From Candidatus Microgenomates bacterium (GTDB taxonomy: Bacteria; Patescibacteriota; Microgenomatia; Daviesbacterales; UBA10151), in assembly GCA_016182045.1 (NCBI GenBank), contig JACOYE010000014.1, positions 1-43,971 of the forward strand: a stretch of 43,971 nucleotides of DNA, given 5' to 3'. The translations under genes and the position numbers were made by a program. This document shows positions 1 to 9,162 of this stretch, in pieces (the stretch's first letter is position 1; each line of letters starts with the position of its first letter). The notes beneath the pieces are model-generated. The model was not told the origin of the DNA and made no database searches. It was given only the letters and a program-made list of their open reading frames with translations.

Positions 1-1
1 T

Positions 2-97
2 CTTGCACCTACTGTTGCAGCTACTGCCACCTACTTTAAGTTCTGTACAGTAGATGAAGCAAAAACTAGTGTAATTTGCCAGGGCAGCAGGCAATAA
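2..97 (+). CDS. C-terminal fragment of an upstream CDS running off the window edge, possibly pilin-like
   Basis: Open frame 2 from the window start to TAA at 95-97 (...LAPTVAATATYFKFCTVDEAKTSVICQGSRQ*), directly upstream of the pseudopilin cluster. Confidence 0.4.
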   Translation, partial: LAPTVAATATYFKFCTVDEAKTSVICQGSRQ

Positions 98-108
98 TCT
101 TTTTACAA

Positions 109-588
109 ATGAAAAAATCTGGTTTCACGCTGGTTGAGCTTTTGGTAGTTGTGTCTATTATTTCCCTGCTGGCTTTGGCAGGTTTGGCAGTTTATATCAC
201 CTTTATTAAAGCTGCCAGGGATTCTAAAAGACAATCTGATCTTAAATTTATTCAGTCTGCTTTAGAACAATTTCATGCCGATCAAAAATTTTATCCTGTC
301 AGAGGTACCAGTTGTTCAAACAACGGACAATTAGTAATCGGTTGTAGCCTCAAAGATCCTGCCGGCAGCAAGACTTATCTTACCCTTGTTCCCTCCGATC
401 CCTCACCTTCCAATCCTCAATATCTTTATGAGGCCAAAGTGGGTGCTAACCCAGTTTGTGATAATATTTCTGTCAACTGCAACAATTATTGCCTTTGGAC
501 CAAGTTGGAAAATCCTAAAGCTGTTCAATTAACCACCAATTGTCCCTCTTTTCCGGCAGGTTATAATTTTCTGGTCACTCCTCCCTAA
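109..588 (+). CDS. Type IV pilus pseudopilin (prepilin N-methylation motif)
   Basis: MKKSGFTLVELLVVVSIISLLALAG prepilin motif (G|FTLVE); ATG at 109 is more plausible than the ORF-track start at 76. Confidence 0.9.
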   Translation: MKKSGFTLVELLVVVSIISLLALAGLAVYITFIKAARDSKRQSDLKFIQSALEQFHADQKFYPVRGTSCSNNGQLVIGCSLKDPAGSKTYLTLVPSDPSPSNPQYLYEAKVGANPVCDNISVNCNNYCLWTKLENPKAVQLTTNCPSFPAGYNFLVTPP

Positions 589-604
589 AAACTTTTAATT
601 TTAG

Positions 605-1192
605 GTGAAAATATGTTACGGTGGAAATATGCCCAAATTAGTTCAGAATACTAGTAACTACCAACTACTAACTAATAACTCCCGTGGGTATACCATTATT
701 GAACTTTTGGTGGTAATTACCATCATCGCCATATTGTCGGCGATAGTTTTCATTAATTCCCGGACTCTTGCTCAAGATCAAATCTTAAATAAGGCCGTCG
801 GTCAAATACAATCAGCCTTAAGACTGGCCCAAAGCAATGCCACAGCCGGGCTTAAATGTGGCAGTCCTCTCCAGGGCGGAGCCTCCTGGTCTGCTCAATT
901 TGGCAGCGATAAAACTAAGGTCGAAATATATTGTGATAAAACTGCAACTGTGCAGCAGACCTTTTCTTTGGAAAATGTTCAAGTAAGTGAAATTCAGGGT
1001 TCATCCTGTCCTTCCTCTTCTCCCCCCCCTGTTAGTATCAAATATTCACCGCTCTATGGTCTTTTAACCTTTGAAGCTTCAGATTCCTGTATAGGCTTAA
1101 GTAACACCTTAACAATCACCGTCAGCAATTTAACAGGTGGCAACAGTAAGAGTTTCACTTTATCGAAAGGAGGGGCAATAGATGTGGAGTAA
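605..1192 (+). CDS. Type IV pilus pseudopilin (GspH/FimT-like)
   Basis: SRGYTIIELLVVITIIAILSAI prepilin motif; alternative ATG start at 629. Confidence 0.85.
   Translation: MKICYGGNMPKLVQNTSNYQLLTNNSRGYTIIELLVVITIIAILSAIVFINSRTLAQDQILNKAVGQIQSALRLAQSNATAGLKCGSPLQGGASWSAQFGSDKTKVEIYCDKTATVQQTFSLENVQVSEIQGSSCPSSSPPPVSIKYSPLYGLLTFEASDSCIGLSNTLTITVSNLTGGNSKSFTLSKGGAIDVE
654..681 (+). repeat. Degenerate period-7 array in the leader-peptide region of a pseudopilin
   Basis: GTAACTA-CCAACTA-CTAACTA-ATAACTC. Confidence 0.75.
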
Positions 1193-1757
1193 AGGTCAGA
1201 CTTTGGTGGAGCTGGTGGTGGTGGTAACAGTGATTGTGATGGTGATAGTGGCTTTGACATTTGCCACCATAGCCTCTTTGAGAAATTCTCAATTTGCCAA
1301 AAATCAAGCCCAAGCCACCAAGTTGGCTCAGGAAGGGATTGAAAGAGTCAGGTTGGGCAGAGATAGAAACCAACCGATTATCTCCGCGGGAGGGTTGGGA
1401 GATGTGACTTCCTGGGATGGTGATTCAATAAATCCCGAATCATCGATCTGGAACTACCAGATAGAGGGTAGATGTGGAGATACCTCTGTGACCCCCCCCA
1501 TTTTTTGTTATCTTAATATTGATGATCAGGGAGTGTTGCATTATCTGGTTGCTTCCTCAACCTTTCCCTCCTCATCTGCAGAAAGTATTCCTCCTTCCCC
1601 CGCAAAGTCACTTTTTTCCCGGGCGGTCATCTTATCGGATGATGCTGCCACTTTTAATAGTGGCAAAACCGTCACGGTCGTTGTCAGATGGACTGATTTT
1701 TCCGGAGAACATGAGTCAAGACTGAAAACTATTTTGAGGAATACCAAAAACCCATGA
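1182..1757 (+). CDS. Pseudopilin-like protein
   Basis: MWSKGQTLVELVVVVTVIVMVIVALTFA N-terminus; overlaps neighbouring genes. Confidence 0.8.
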   Translation: MWSKGQTLVELVVVVTVIVMVIVALTFATIASLRNSQFAKNQAQATKLAQEGIERVRLGRDRNQPIISAGGLGDVTSWDGDSINPESSIWNYQIEGRCGDTSVTPPIFCYLNIDDQGVLHYLVASSTFPSSSAESIPPSPAKSLFSRAVILSDDAATFNSGKTVTVVVRWTDFSGEHESRLKTILRNTKNP

Positions 1758-2350
1758 AAACTTACAACCGTCGTAAGGGTTTTACCCTAATGGAGGTACT
1801 GGTTGTTATTACCGTTTTATCCATCATCGGGGTATTGATGCTGGTTATTTTTACCCGCACTTTGCGGGGAAGCAACAAGTCTCAGGCAGTTTTAGCTATC
1901 AAGCAAAATGGACAAGCAGTTTTGGAGACCATGGATAAAACTATCAGAAATGCCGAGTCTCTGGTTTGTATAAGTTCTGATCCCGATAATACCATAGTGG
2001 TTCGTGGGGGGACCGGAAATTATACCCGTTACCGATTCGTGCCGGATATTTCAGGTATCACCAATGGATCAATCTTACAGGATAATCCTTCCCGGGGGGA
2101 GACTGAGACCGAGCAACAGTTTAGCGAGAGGGTTTGTGACCCCACCGACTCAATGATCCAGGCACAGGTTTTAACCGATACCCAAACCGCAACAGGTGTG
2201 AGTGTGGTGAGCGGTTCATTCAAACAAGATACTGGCCCCAAAGACATAGTGACTGTCACATTTGTGCTGAAGCCGGCAGTGAGGGCGCCCCCTGCCGTCG
2301 TGGGTGATATTGACCCGATCACATTTCAGACAACCATACTATTAAGGTGA
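1754..2350 (+). CDS. Pseudopilin (PilW/GspJ-like)
   Basis: RKGFTLMEVLVVITVLSIIGVLMLV prepilin motif; 4-bp overlap with previous CDS. Confidence 0.85.
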   Translation: MKTYNRRKGFTLMEVLVVITVLSIIGVLMLVIFTRTLRGSNKSQAVLAIKQNGQAVLETMDKTIRNAESLVCISSDPDNTIVVRGGTGNYTRYRFVPDISGITNGSILQDNPSRGETETEQQFSERVCDPTDSMIQAQVLTDTQTATGVSVVSGSFKQDTGPKDIVTVTFVLKPAVRAPPAVVGDIDPITFQTTILLR

Positions 2351-2351
2351 T

Positions 2352-2386
2352 AATTGACAATCAACCAATAACAGTGGACAATTAAA
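2352..2386 (+). repeat. Degenerate period-7 array in an intergenic gap
   Basis: AATTGAC-AATCAAC-CAATAAC-AGTGGAC-AATTAAA. Confidence 0.55.
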
Positions 2387-2395
2387 TTAACAAAA

Positions 2396-3304
2396 ATGTC
2401 AAAGGAATCCGGCCAAATAATACTGACCATAATTTTGGTGATGGCTGTAGTTTTAGCGGTGGGGTTATCGATTATCCAAAAAAGCCTGATTGATGTTTCC
2501 ACTTCCACTAAGGTGGAACAATCTTCCAGAGCTTTCTCCGCAGCTGAAGCCGGGATTGAAAAGGCTTTAAAGGGTACTGAGGTGTGTGGGACTGATTGCA
2601 TTCAATTTTCCGATAACAGTTCAAAAGCGGATGTTTTGGATTCGGGTTTGAAACCCGATATTCCTTCCCCGGGAATCCGCCAGGATCCTTTGGAATCAGA
2701 CCCTTTGGCAAAAGAGGAAATTACTCAGGTCTGGTTGGCAGATTATACATCGGTAAGTAACCCTCCTGCCCTTTTTTATAATCCACCTTCTCCTGATCCC
2801 GGCAGAAAACTGGAAGTCTATTGGGGAAATTCCTCAACTGACAAAGCTGCACTGGAGCTGACAATGGTTTATTACAATGGAAGTCAATTTAGCTGGAGAA
2901 AATGGTATCTTGATCAAATTTCCAGAACTCCCGCCAACGGATTTTGTCAGGTTGCAACTTGCGGTGGCGGTTATACGGTTGGTTCCAATACTTATCAGTG
3001 TAAAAAGGTATTGGGAGATTCCACCTGCCCAAATATCAATACATATGTAAACGATGATCCTCTCCCCTCAAACTTAATGGCAGTTAGAGCACGACTTCTT
3101 TATAATAGCAGCAGCCAACCATTTGCTGTTTGGGCAGTAGGAACTTGTGGCTCGGGCTGCTCTCTTCCGCGACAAAAAAAGGAAATAATTTCCATAGGCA
3201 CATCAGGTGATACTCAAAGAAAAGTTAAAGTCTCTCAAATACTTGATGTGGTGCCTTTTTACTTTGACTATGCCATCTTCTCTGCCGGTGAGATTAAAAA
3301 ATGA
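2396..3304 (+). CDS. PilX-like pilus assembly protein
   Basis: MSKESGQIILTIILVMAVVLAVGLSIIQKSLIDVSTST...SRAFSAAEAGIEKAL, PilX N-terminal pattern. Confidence 0.7.
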   Translation: MSKESGQIILTIILVMAVVLAVGLSIIQKSLIDVSTSTKVEQSSRAFSAAEAGIEKALKGTEVCGTDCIQFSDNSSKADVLDSGLKPDIPSPGIRQDPLESDPLAKEEITQVWLADYTSVSNPPALFYNPPSPDPGRKLEVYWGNSSTDKAALELTMVYYNGSQFSWRKWYLDQISRTPANGFCQVATCGGGYTVGSNTYQCKKVLGDSTCPNINTYVNDDPLPSNLMAVRARLLYNSSSQPFAVWAVGTCGSGCSLPRQKKEIISIGTSGDTQRKVKVSQILDVVPFYFDYAIFSAGEIKK

Positions 3305-3308
3305 CCCG

Positions 3309-3710
3309 ATGTCGAATGAAAAAGGTGTTTCCCTGGTTGAATCGCTGCTAGTTATATTTGCGGTCGGTTTTATCGTGCTACTTCTTGCCAATTTACCAAA
3401 TGCCATGTTTTTGATCAACAAAAGTAAACATCTTTCTTTGGCGCGGGAGATTGCCGTCAAGCAGTTGGAAGATAAAAGATCAACTAGCTACGCCAACCTG
3501 GTCAACGGTTCATCTGCTATTACCGATACCAGAATCACTTCTCTTCCTGACGGGAGCGGCACAATAGAGGTAGAAGATTGCGATGAAAATATTTGCACCA
3601 GTCAAGAAAGGATCAAACAGGTGAACGTGACTATTAATTGGCAAGAAAGCGCAAAACCACAAACTGTTTCTTTAGAAACCTTTATTGGAGAAGGAGGGTT
3701 AAATCAGTGA
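3309..3710 (+). CDS. Pseudopilin (PilV-like)
   Basis: MSNEKGVSLVESLLVIFAVGFIVLLLANL; ATG at 3309 preferred over ORF-track start at 3207. Confidence 0.8.
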   Translation: MSNEKGVSLVESLLVIFAVGFIVLLLANLPNAMFLINKSKHLSLAREIAVKQLEDKRSTSYANLVNGSSAITDTRITSLPDGSGTIEVEDCDENICTSQERIKQVNVTINWQESAKPQTVSLETFIGEGGLNQ

Positions 3711-4285
3711 AATCTCAAATGGGTTTGACCTTGATGGAGGCTATTATTGCCACAGCCATAACTGCGGTTTTGGGCATACTTTTGCTGGTAATAATCATTA
3801 ATAGTTCCAACCTATTTTACAAACAGACCTCCAAAGTGGAACAGGGTCGGGGAATAAATGATACTCTCTCAAAGGTGAGGGAAACTATTAAACAATCTCA
3901 AGGTGTGAATTCTACCTATCCCCCTTCGGGAGCACCCACATATACCTCAGGTAGTCAACAAATTGTTCTGAAAGTGCCGGCCATAGATAACTTGGGTAAT
4001 ACTATTTCCAATACTTTCGATTATTTTGTCTTTTTTTTAGATCAGGATAAGCTACGCTTTAAGGTTTTCCCCGATATATCAAGTAGCAGGAAGTCTTCGG
4101 ATCAGCTGCTTTCAATCAATGCAGACAGCTTAACTTTCCAATATTACAACTCAGCCAATCCTCCTTCGGAAGTTTTACCAACCTCTGCCACCAAAGTTAA
4201 GATTAGCCTAACCTTGAGGCAAAAAAGCGGGCCGGATTATGAACAACAAACTGCCACATCGGAGGCAAACCTAAGAAATGATTAG
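3707..4285 (+). CDS. Pseudopilin (PilW-like)
   Basis: GTG start at 3707: MKSQMGLTLMEAIIATAITAVLGILLLV prepilin motif. Confidence 0.8.
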   Translation: MKSQMGLTLMEAIIATAITAVLGILLLVIIINSSNLFYKQTSKVEQGRGINDTLSKVRETIKQSQGVNSTYPPSGAPTYTSGSQQIVLKVPAIDNLGNTISNTFDYFVFFLDQDKLRFKVFPDISSSRKSSDQLLSINADSLTFQYYNSANPPSEVLPTSATKVKISLTLRQKSGPDYEQQTATSEANLRND

Positions 4286-6134
4286 AGAAGGCGGTCAAAT
4301 TATAGTTGTGGTCATCGCCGCTTTAGGGGTGGTTCTTTTTAGCGTGCTTTTTATTATTGCCGGCTCCCAACTTTATTTTCAAAATGCTTCTTATACGCTG
4401 GATGCAGAAATGGCCACCAGTTTGGCTGAGGCGGGGGTGGATAAAGCCCTGCAGTCAATCAACAGAACCGGAGGCAGCTACAGCGGTGAGTCTGAAACAT
4501 CCTTAGGTAAAGGCAGCTATTCTGTGACAGTGACTGCTCAAGATGCTGCCAATAAACTGGTTGAATCAACCGGTTTCGTTCCCAATAAAGCCAACCCCAG
4601 AGCCAAAAGAACCATCAAAATCACCGTCTCAAGAGGTGTGGGGGCTTCATTTGTTTACGGAATACAAGTTGGAGAGGGAGGATTGGAACTGGGTAACAGC
4701 AATATTATCACCGGCTCTGTTTATTCCAACGGCTCAATCACAGGAGGTAATGGTAATAAGATCACCGGAGATGTGTGGGTGGCCGGAGGCCCCCAGGCAG
4801 ATGCTGATCGTGAGACCGATTGTGAAGGCAGCAATTGTTCTGATTTTATTTTTGGCACCACAGTTGCCGGTCAAAGTCAACTTGATGTGGCTCAGAGTTT
4901 TAAGCCTGCTGTAGCAGAAGTTCTGAACAGAATTTTTATCAAGGTGAAAAGAATTGGTAGCGTTCAAGCGCCAGACGCCACTGTCAGGATTTTAAAAGAC
5001 AAATCAGGAGAACCTGACAAGAACCAGGTATTGGCAACAGGCACACTTTATAGAAATTTAACTTCTGATGTCAATTACGGTTGGATCGAGGTGACCTTTG
5101 ACAGCTTACCCGCTTTAACAGCAGGCACCACCTACTGGCTGATGGTTGATGTCTCATATAGTGCAGCAAATTATTGGACCTGGCAGGCAGATTTGGCCAA
5201 AAGTTATGCTTGCGGAACTCCAGACACCTGCATTGCCAAATGGTCCCCGGATTGGAAGGCGGGTAATTCTGTTTGGACTTTGATTAATGCAGACCTCTCT
5301 TTTAAGACTTTTATGGGAGGTGCTCCCACTTCCGTGGATGGAGGTGTCGGTAAAGGTATCAATGTTAAGAAAGATGCTTCGGGAAATGGAGGAAGTGTTC
5401 ACGCCAATACCATCAGAAATATCACCATGGAGGCTGATGCTTATTATAAAACCATTGACAATTCAGAAGCTGCCAACTTTTACCCCAACTCGGATGATCC
5501 TCCACCAAAAAGTTTTCCTCTCTCAGATGTTAATGTGTCGGATTGGCAAAGACAGGCTGGTGCTTGTGATAGCCAAGGCAATAATTGTCAAAATGAGGTG
5601 GTTGGCGATATTACCACTTGTATCAGTGTCTTGGAATCAAAAAAATATGTGGGCAATGTCACTTTTGGCAGTAATTGTAACGTCACAGTTAAATCACCTG
5701 TTTGGATAACAGGAAATTTAACATTTAACAGTGGCAATATCTTAAGGCTTGATCCCGCATATGGGGAAACTTCCGGGGTAATTGTGGTAGGGACTGACAC
5801 AGGAGGGGGGATAGTCACCCTTGGTAGTAACAATAGATTGGAAGGCACCGGTTCCGGCTCATCTATCTTGATGGTTCTGTCTACCTATGATTCCCAAACA
5901 TCTGGTACATCCGCCATAGTCATCACCAATATTGGTAATAGTGGAGTTTTTTATGCATCCAGAGGAATTATTGAACCGGGCAATCACAACACCTTTAAAG
6001 AACTGACTGCCTGGGGAATTAAACTGGTCAATAACGGCACTATTGATTATACCACAGGTTTATCCTCAACCCTTTTTACCTCAGGCCCGACAGGATCTTA
6101 TTCTCTGGTTAAGGGAACATATCAGGTTAAATAG
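4278..6134 (+). CDS. PilX-like protein with an inserted jelly-roll-like (choice-of-anchor type) domain and bactofilin-like repeats; candidate pilus-tip adhesin
   Basis: N-terminal TM plus MATSLAEAGVDKALQ; central QSFKPAVAEVLNRIFIKV...LTAGTTYWLMVDV; GNSNIITGSVYSNGSITGGNGNKITGDVWVAGG repeats. Confidence 0.65.
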   Translation: MIREGGQIIVVVIAALGVVLFSVLFIIAGSQLYFQNASYTLDAEMATSLAEAGVDKALQSINRTGGSYSGESETSLGKGSYSVTVTAQDAANKLVESTGFVPNKANPRAKRTIKITVSRGVGASFVYGIQVGEGGLELGNSNIITGSVYSNGSITGGNGNKITGDVWVAGGPQADADRETDCEGSNCSDFIFGTTVAGQSQLDVAQSFKPAVAEVLNRIFIKVKRIGSVQAPDATVRILKDKSGEPDKNQVLATGTLYRNLTSDVNYGWIEVTFDSLPALTAGTTYWLMVDVSYSAANYWTWQADLAKSYACGTPDTCIAKWSPDWKAGNSVWTLINADLSFKTFMGGAPTSVDGGVGKGINVKKDASGNGGSVHANTIRNITMEADAYYKTIDNSEAANFYPNSDDPPPKSFPLSDVNVSDWQRQAGACDSQGNNCQNEVVGDITTCISVLESKKYVGNVTFGSNCNVTVKSPVWITGNLTFNSGNILRLDPAYGETSGVIVVGTDTGGGIVTLGSNNRLEGTGSGSSILMVLSTYDSQTSGTSAIVITNIGNSGVFYASRGIIEPGNHNTFKELTAWGIKLVNNGTIDYTTGLSSTLFTSGPTGSYSLVKGTYQVK

Positions 6135-6135
6135 C

Positions 6136-6167
6136 CAATTTACAATTTACAATTTACAATTTACAAT
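6136..6167 (+). repeat. Period-7 tandem array upstream of pilM
   Basis: (CAATTTA)x4 + CAAT. Confidence 0.95.
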
Positions 6168-6181
6168 AAAGTTACTGCCCT

Positions 6182-7219
6182 ATGGCTAAAACAATAGTTG
6201 GTTTAGATATCGGTTTTTCCTCCATTAAAGTGGTGGCGCTGTCTCACGACAGCGGAAAGTATAAACTAGTCTCTCTAGGATCCATTTCTGCTCCCCGTCC
6301 GGGGATAATCTCTGATGCGGATCTGGATTTGGAGGCAGTGGCAGTTGCTATTAAGAAACTTTTGACAGCTGCCAAAATAGATCAAAGGGAAATAATCACT
6401 GCCTTGCCGGAGTCTAAGGTATTTACCAGAGTGATTGATGATCTGCCATATCTGACAGATAAAGAGTTAGCCTCAGCCATCAGATATGCTGCGGAAGAAT
6501 TTATCCCCATGTCTATGGCCGATGTCAATTTAAATTGGCAGGTTTTACTTCGGTCTGACAATAAGGATAAGAACACCAAAACTGTGGTTTTGGTGATTGC
6601 TTCACCCAAAAACGTGGTCAATAAATATATTAAGGTTTTGACTATGGCAAACTTGAGGCCGAAAGCTTTGGAAACGGAGATTATTGCCGTGACAAGATCT
6701 TTGGTGGGAAACAATCCTTTTTCCCCTTCCACCTTGATTATTCAACTGGGTGGGACAACCACGGATTATGCTGCAGTTTCCCGGGGGCTAATTTGGTTGA
6801 CCAGATCAATTTCCACAGGAGGTATGGCTTTGACCAGAGCTTTAGCCCAGCACTTTAACTTTGAACTATCTCAAGCAGAAGAATACAAAAGAGTTTATGG
6901 TCTGGTTGAGGATCAGCTGGAGGGGAAGGTTTTTGATGCGCTTCACCCGATAGTTGATATTATCGCTCAAGAGTCAAAAAGAATTATCCAGGCTTTTCAA
7001 ACTAAGTATCCCCAGAATTCCATCAAGAGAGTAGTCCTGTCAGGCGGAGGCGCCAAAATGCCGGGTCTGGTGATTTATCTTGCCAATGCATTGGGATTGG
7101 AGGTTCAGGAGGCTGATCCCTGGTATCAAATTATCAAGGAAAAGAGTTTGGCATCAAGACTTGCTCAGGATGCCTCATCGTATTCAGCAGCAGTAGGTTT
7201 AGCTTTAAGAGAGGATTAA
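6182..7219 (+). CDS. pilM: Type IV pilus assembly protein PilM (actin-like ATPase)
   Basis: MAKTIVGLDIGFSSIKVVALS...VVLSGGGAKMPGLVIYLANALG; followed by PilN/PilO-like genes. Confidence 0.93.
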   Translation: MAKTIVGLDIGFSSIKVVALSHDSGKYKLVSLGSISAPRPGIISDADLDLEAVAVAIKKLLTAAKIDQREIITALPESKVFTRVIDDLPYLTDKELASAIRYAAEEFIPMSMADVNLNWQVLLRSDNKDKNTKTVVLVIASPKNVVNKYIKVLTMANLRPKALETEIIAVTRSLVGNNPFSPSTLIIQLGGTTTDYAAVSRGLIWLTRSISTGGMALTRALAQHFNFELSQAEEYKRVYGLVEDQLEGKVFDALHPIVDIIAQESKRIIQAFQTKYPQNSIKRVVLSGGGAKMPGLVIYLANALGLEVQEADPWYQIIKEKSLASRLAQDASSYSAAVGLALRED

Positions 7220-7222
7220 AAG

Positions 7223-7771
7223 GTGGCAAAATTATCAATTAATTTATTACCGCCGGAATTTAATGCTGAGCAGGTAAAAAAGACCAAATTTTATAAAATT
7301 CAGGCAGCCGGAGTGGCAGCTATTCTGGTGATGAGCTTTTTGGCATCCATAAGCGTGGCTCTTAGAATTTTACAAAGCCAAAACATTAGACAAGTTCAAG
7401 CACAAGTCAGTCAGGAGGAGCAAAGGATAGATGGTTTGAAAAATAGACAAGCTTCTCTTCTGATTCTTAAAAACAGATTAACCGCAATTAATCGCTACCT
7501 GGGGGTATCCTCCCAACAGTCTGTCATATTTAATCTGATTGATCAATTGCTACCTTCATCAGTGTCCGTTACATCCTTGACAGTTGACCGCTCAGGAGGA
7601 GTATTGATTTCAGCTGTAATTCCCGATTCTCTCACCTTGGATGAGACAATAGCTGCTCTCATTTCCGAAGATGCCAATCAGGGGAAAATCAGTAGGGTGG
7701 AGATTGAAAGCCTTAATCGAGGCAGGGATGGAATTTTCAGGTTGAGTATCAAAGTTAAACCCAAAACATAG
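7223..7771 (+). CDS. pilN: PilN-like type IV pilus assembly protein
   Basis: SINLLPPEF motif, TM, coiled coil; position after pilM. Confidence 0.85.
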   Translation: MAKLSINLLPPEFNAEQVKKTKFYKIQAAGVAAILVMSFLASISVALRILQSQNIRQVQAQVSQEEQRIDGLKNRQASLLILKNRLTAINRYLGVSSQQSVIFNLIDQLLPSSVSVTSLTVDRSGGVLISAVIPDSLTLDETIAALISEDANQGKISRVEIESLNRGRDGIFRLSIKVKPKT

Positions 7772-8470
7772 ATGAAAAAGGGAATTTTATCTAATTTTTA
7801 TTTAAAATATCGTCTGTATGTTTTTCCCATAATTATTATTCTCTCCTCTTTCGTGCTAATCTTTTTTATAATTTTCCCCCAAACAAAGGAATTGATTGGT
7901 AATGTCAGACTGGAAAAAGAGCTCAAAAGCAGACAGGGTCTTTTGGAAGCCAAGGCTCAGGTTTTGGAAAAGTTGGATGAGCAGGATCTGTCAGTCAAGG
8001 TTGGATCGGTTTTGGCATCTTACCCTGCTGAGAAGGACTTTGCATCCGTCATCGGATTAATTCAACAGCTGGCTGCCCAATCAGGTTTTAGCTTAACAAC
8101 CCTTTCTCTAGGGTCAGCTGCTGGCAAGTATAGTGATTCACAAAGTTACAGTGTCAAAATGGACACTGTAGGCCCCAAAAGCCTACTTAAGAATTTTATT
8201 AGTAGCATTGAAGATACCCCAAGGATTATGAGAGTTAGTAATTTGGAAGTGGCAACAACCAGGGATGCCAATATTGTTAATACCTCTTTGGAAATACAGG
8301 TTCTGTTTGCATCATTACCACAAACATTTGGAACCGTAGATTCTCCTCTGCCACAACTGACCCAAAAAGATGAGGAATTGATTGTCAGACTTACTCAAAC
8401 TCCTGTAGTAGCTGCCCCCACAGAACCGGTTACCTTATCCCCCAGAGGAAAAGCTAATCCGTTTGAGTAA
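7772..8470 (+). CDS. pilO: PilO-like type IV pilus assembly protein
   Basis: N-terminal TM followed by coiled coil; order pilM-N-O. Confidence 0.65.
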   Translation: MKKGILSNFYLKYRLYVFPIIIILSSFVLIFFIIFPQTKELIGNVRLEKELKSRQGLLEAKAQVLEKLDEQDLSVKVGSVLASYPAEKDFASVIGLIQQLAAQSGFSLTTLSLGSAAGKYSDSQSYSVKMDTVGPKSLLKNFISSIEDTPRIMRVSNLEVATTRDANIVNTSLEIQVLFASLPQTFGTVDSPLPQLTQKDEELIVRLTQTPVVAAPTEPVTLSPRGKANPFE

Positions 8471-8479
8471 GGACAATAT

Positions 8480-9157
8480 CTACTGCTTTAACAAATCAGG
8501 ACGAATTCTCTTTGTCTTCTTTAAAGCCTGCTCTTTTCTCCATTGGGCAATTTTTTTGTGATCCCCAGAAAGTAAAACTTTAGGTACTTTTTGTCTCTCG
8601 AACACCTTTGGTCTGGTATATTGTGGGTGCTCCAGTAAGTTTACAGAGAAAGATTCGTATTGAGTGGCTTCAGGTTTTTCTAAAACTCCTGGAATAAGTC
8701 TTGTGACTGAATCAACAATTACCATGGCTGGGATTTCTCCACCAGTTAAGATATAATCTCCTATGGAAATCTCTTCCGAAACATATTTGTCAATAAATCT
8801 TTGGTCAACTCCCTCATAATGACCGCAAATTATGATGAGATGTTCTATTTTAGAAAGCTCTTGGGCTGTTAATTGTTTATAGGGAATACCGGAAGCAGAT
8901 GTTAGCACTATTTTTGACAATTTTCCGCTTAAGCGGCATTTTGTCAACGCCTTGGCTAAAATGTCAGGTCTCAGTATCATGCCAGGACCACCTCCATAAG
9001 GCCTATCATCTACCACTTTATGCTTCCCCTCCCCAAAGTCTCGCAAATTAATTAGCTCAAAGGAAACCTTGCCTTTTTTTTGGGCCCGCTTTAGGATGGA
9101 AGAGTTTAAGATGGGATCAAAGACTTCTGGGAATAAGGTGATGATGGAAATTTTCAT
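8480..9157 (-). CDS. trmD: tRNA (guanine-N1)-methyltransferase TrmD
   Basis: MKISIITLFPEVFDPI...DDRPYGGGPGMILRPD...CGHYEGVDQRFI...SIGDYILTGGE. Confidence 0.97.
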   Translation of the reverse strand: MKISIITLFPEVFDPILNSSILKRAQKKGKVSFELINLRDFGEGKHKVVDDRPYGGGPGMILRPDILAKALTKCRLSGKLSKIVLTSASGIPYKQLTAQELSKIEHLIIICGHYEGVDQRFIDKYVSEEISIGDYILTGGEIPAMVIVDSVTRLIPGVLEKPEATQYESFSVNLLEHPQYTRPKVFERQKVPKVLLSGDHKKIAQWRKEQALKKTKRIRPDLLKQ

Positions 9158-9162
9158 GGATT

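Noticed and set aside
1054-1260. Minus-strand ORFs in the track (1054-1260, 1155-1373, 2029-2322, 34344-34550 and similar)
   Set aside because: They lie antisense to well-supported CDSs, have low-complexity or implausible composition, and no motifs.
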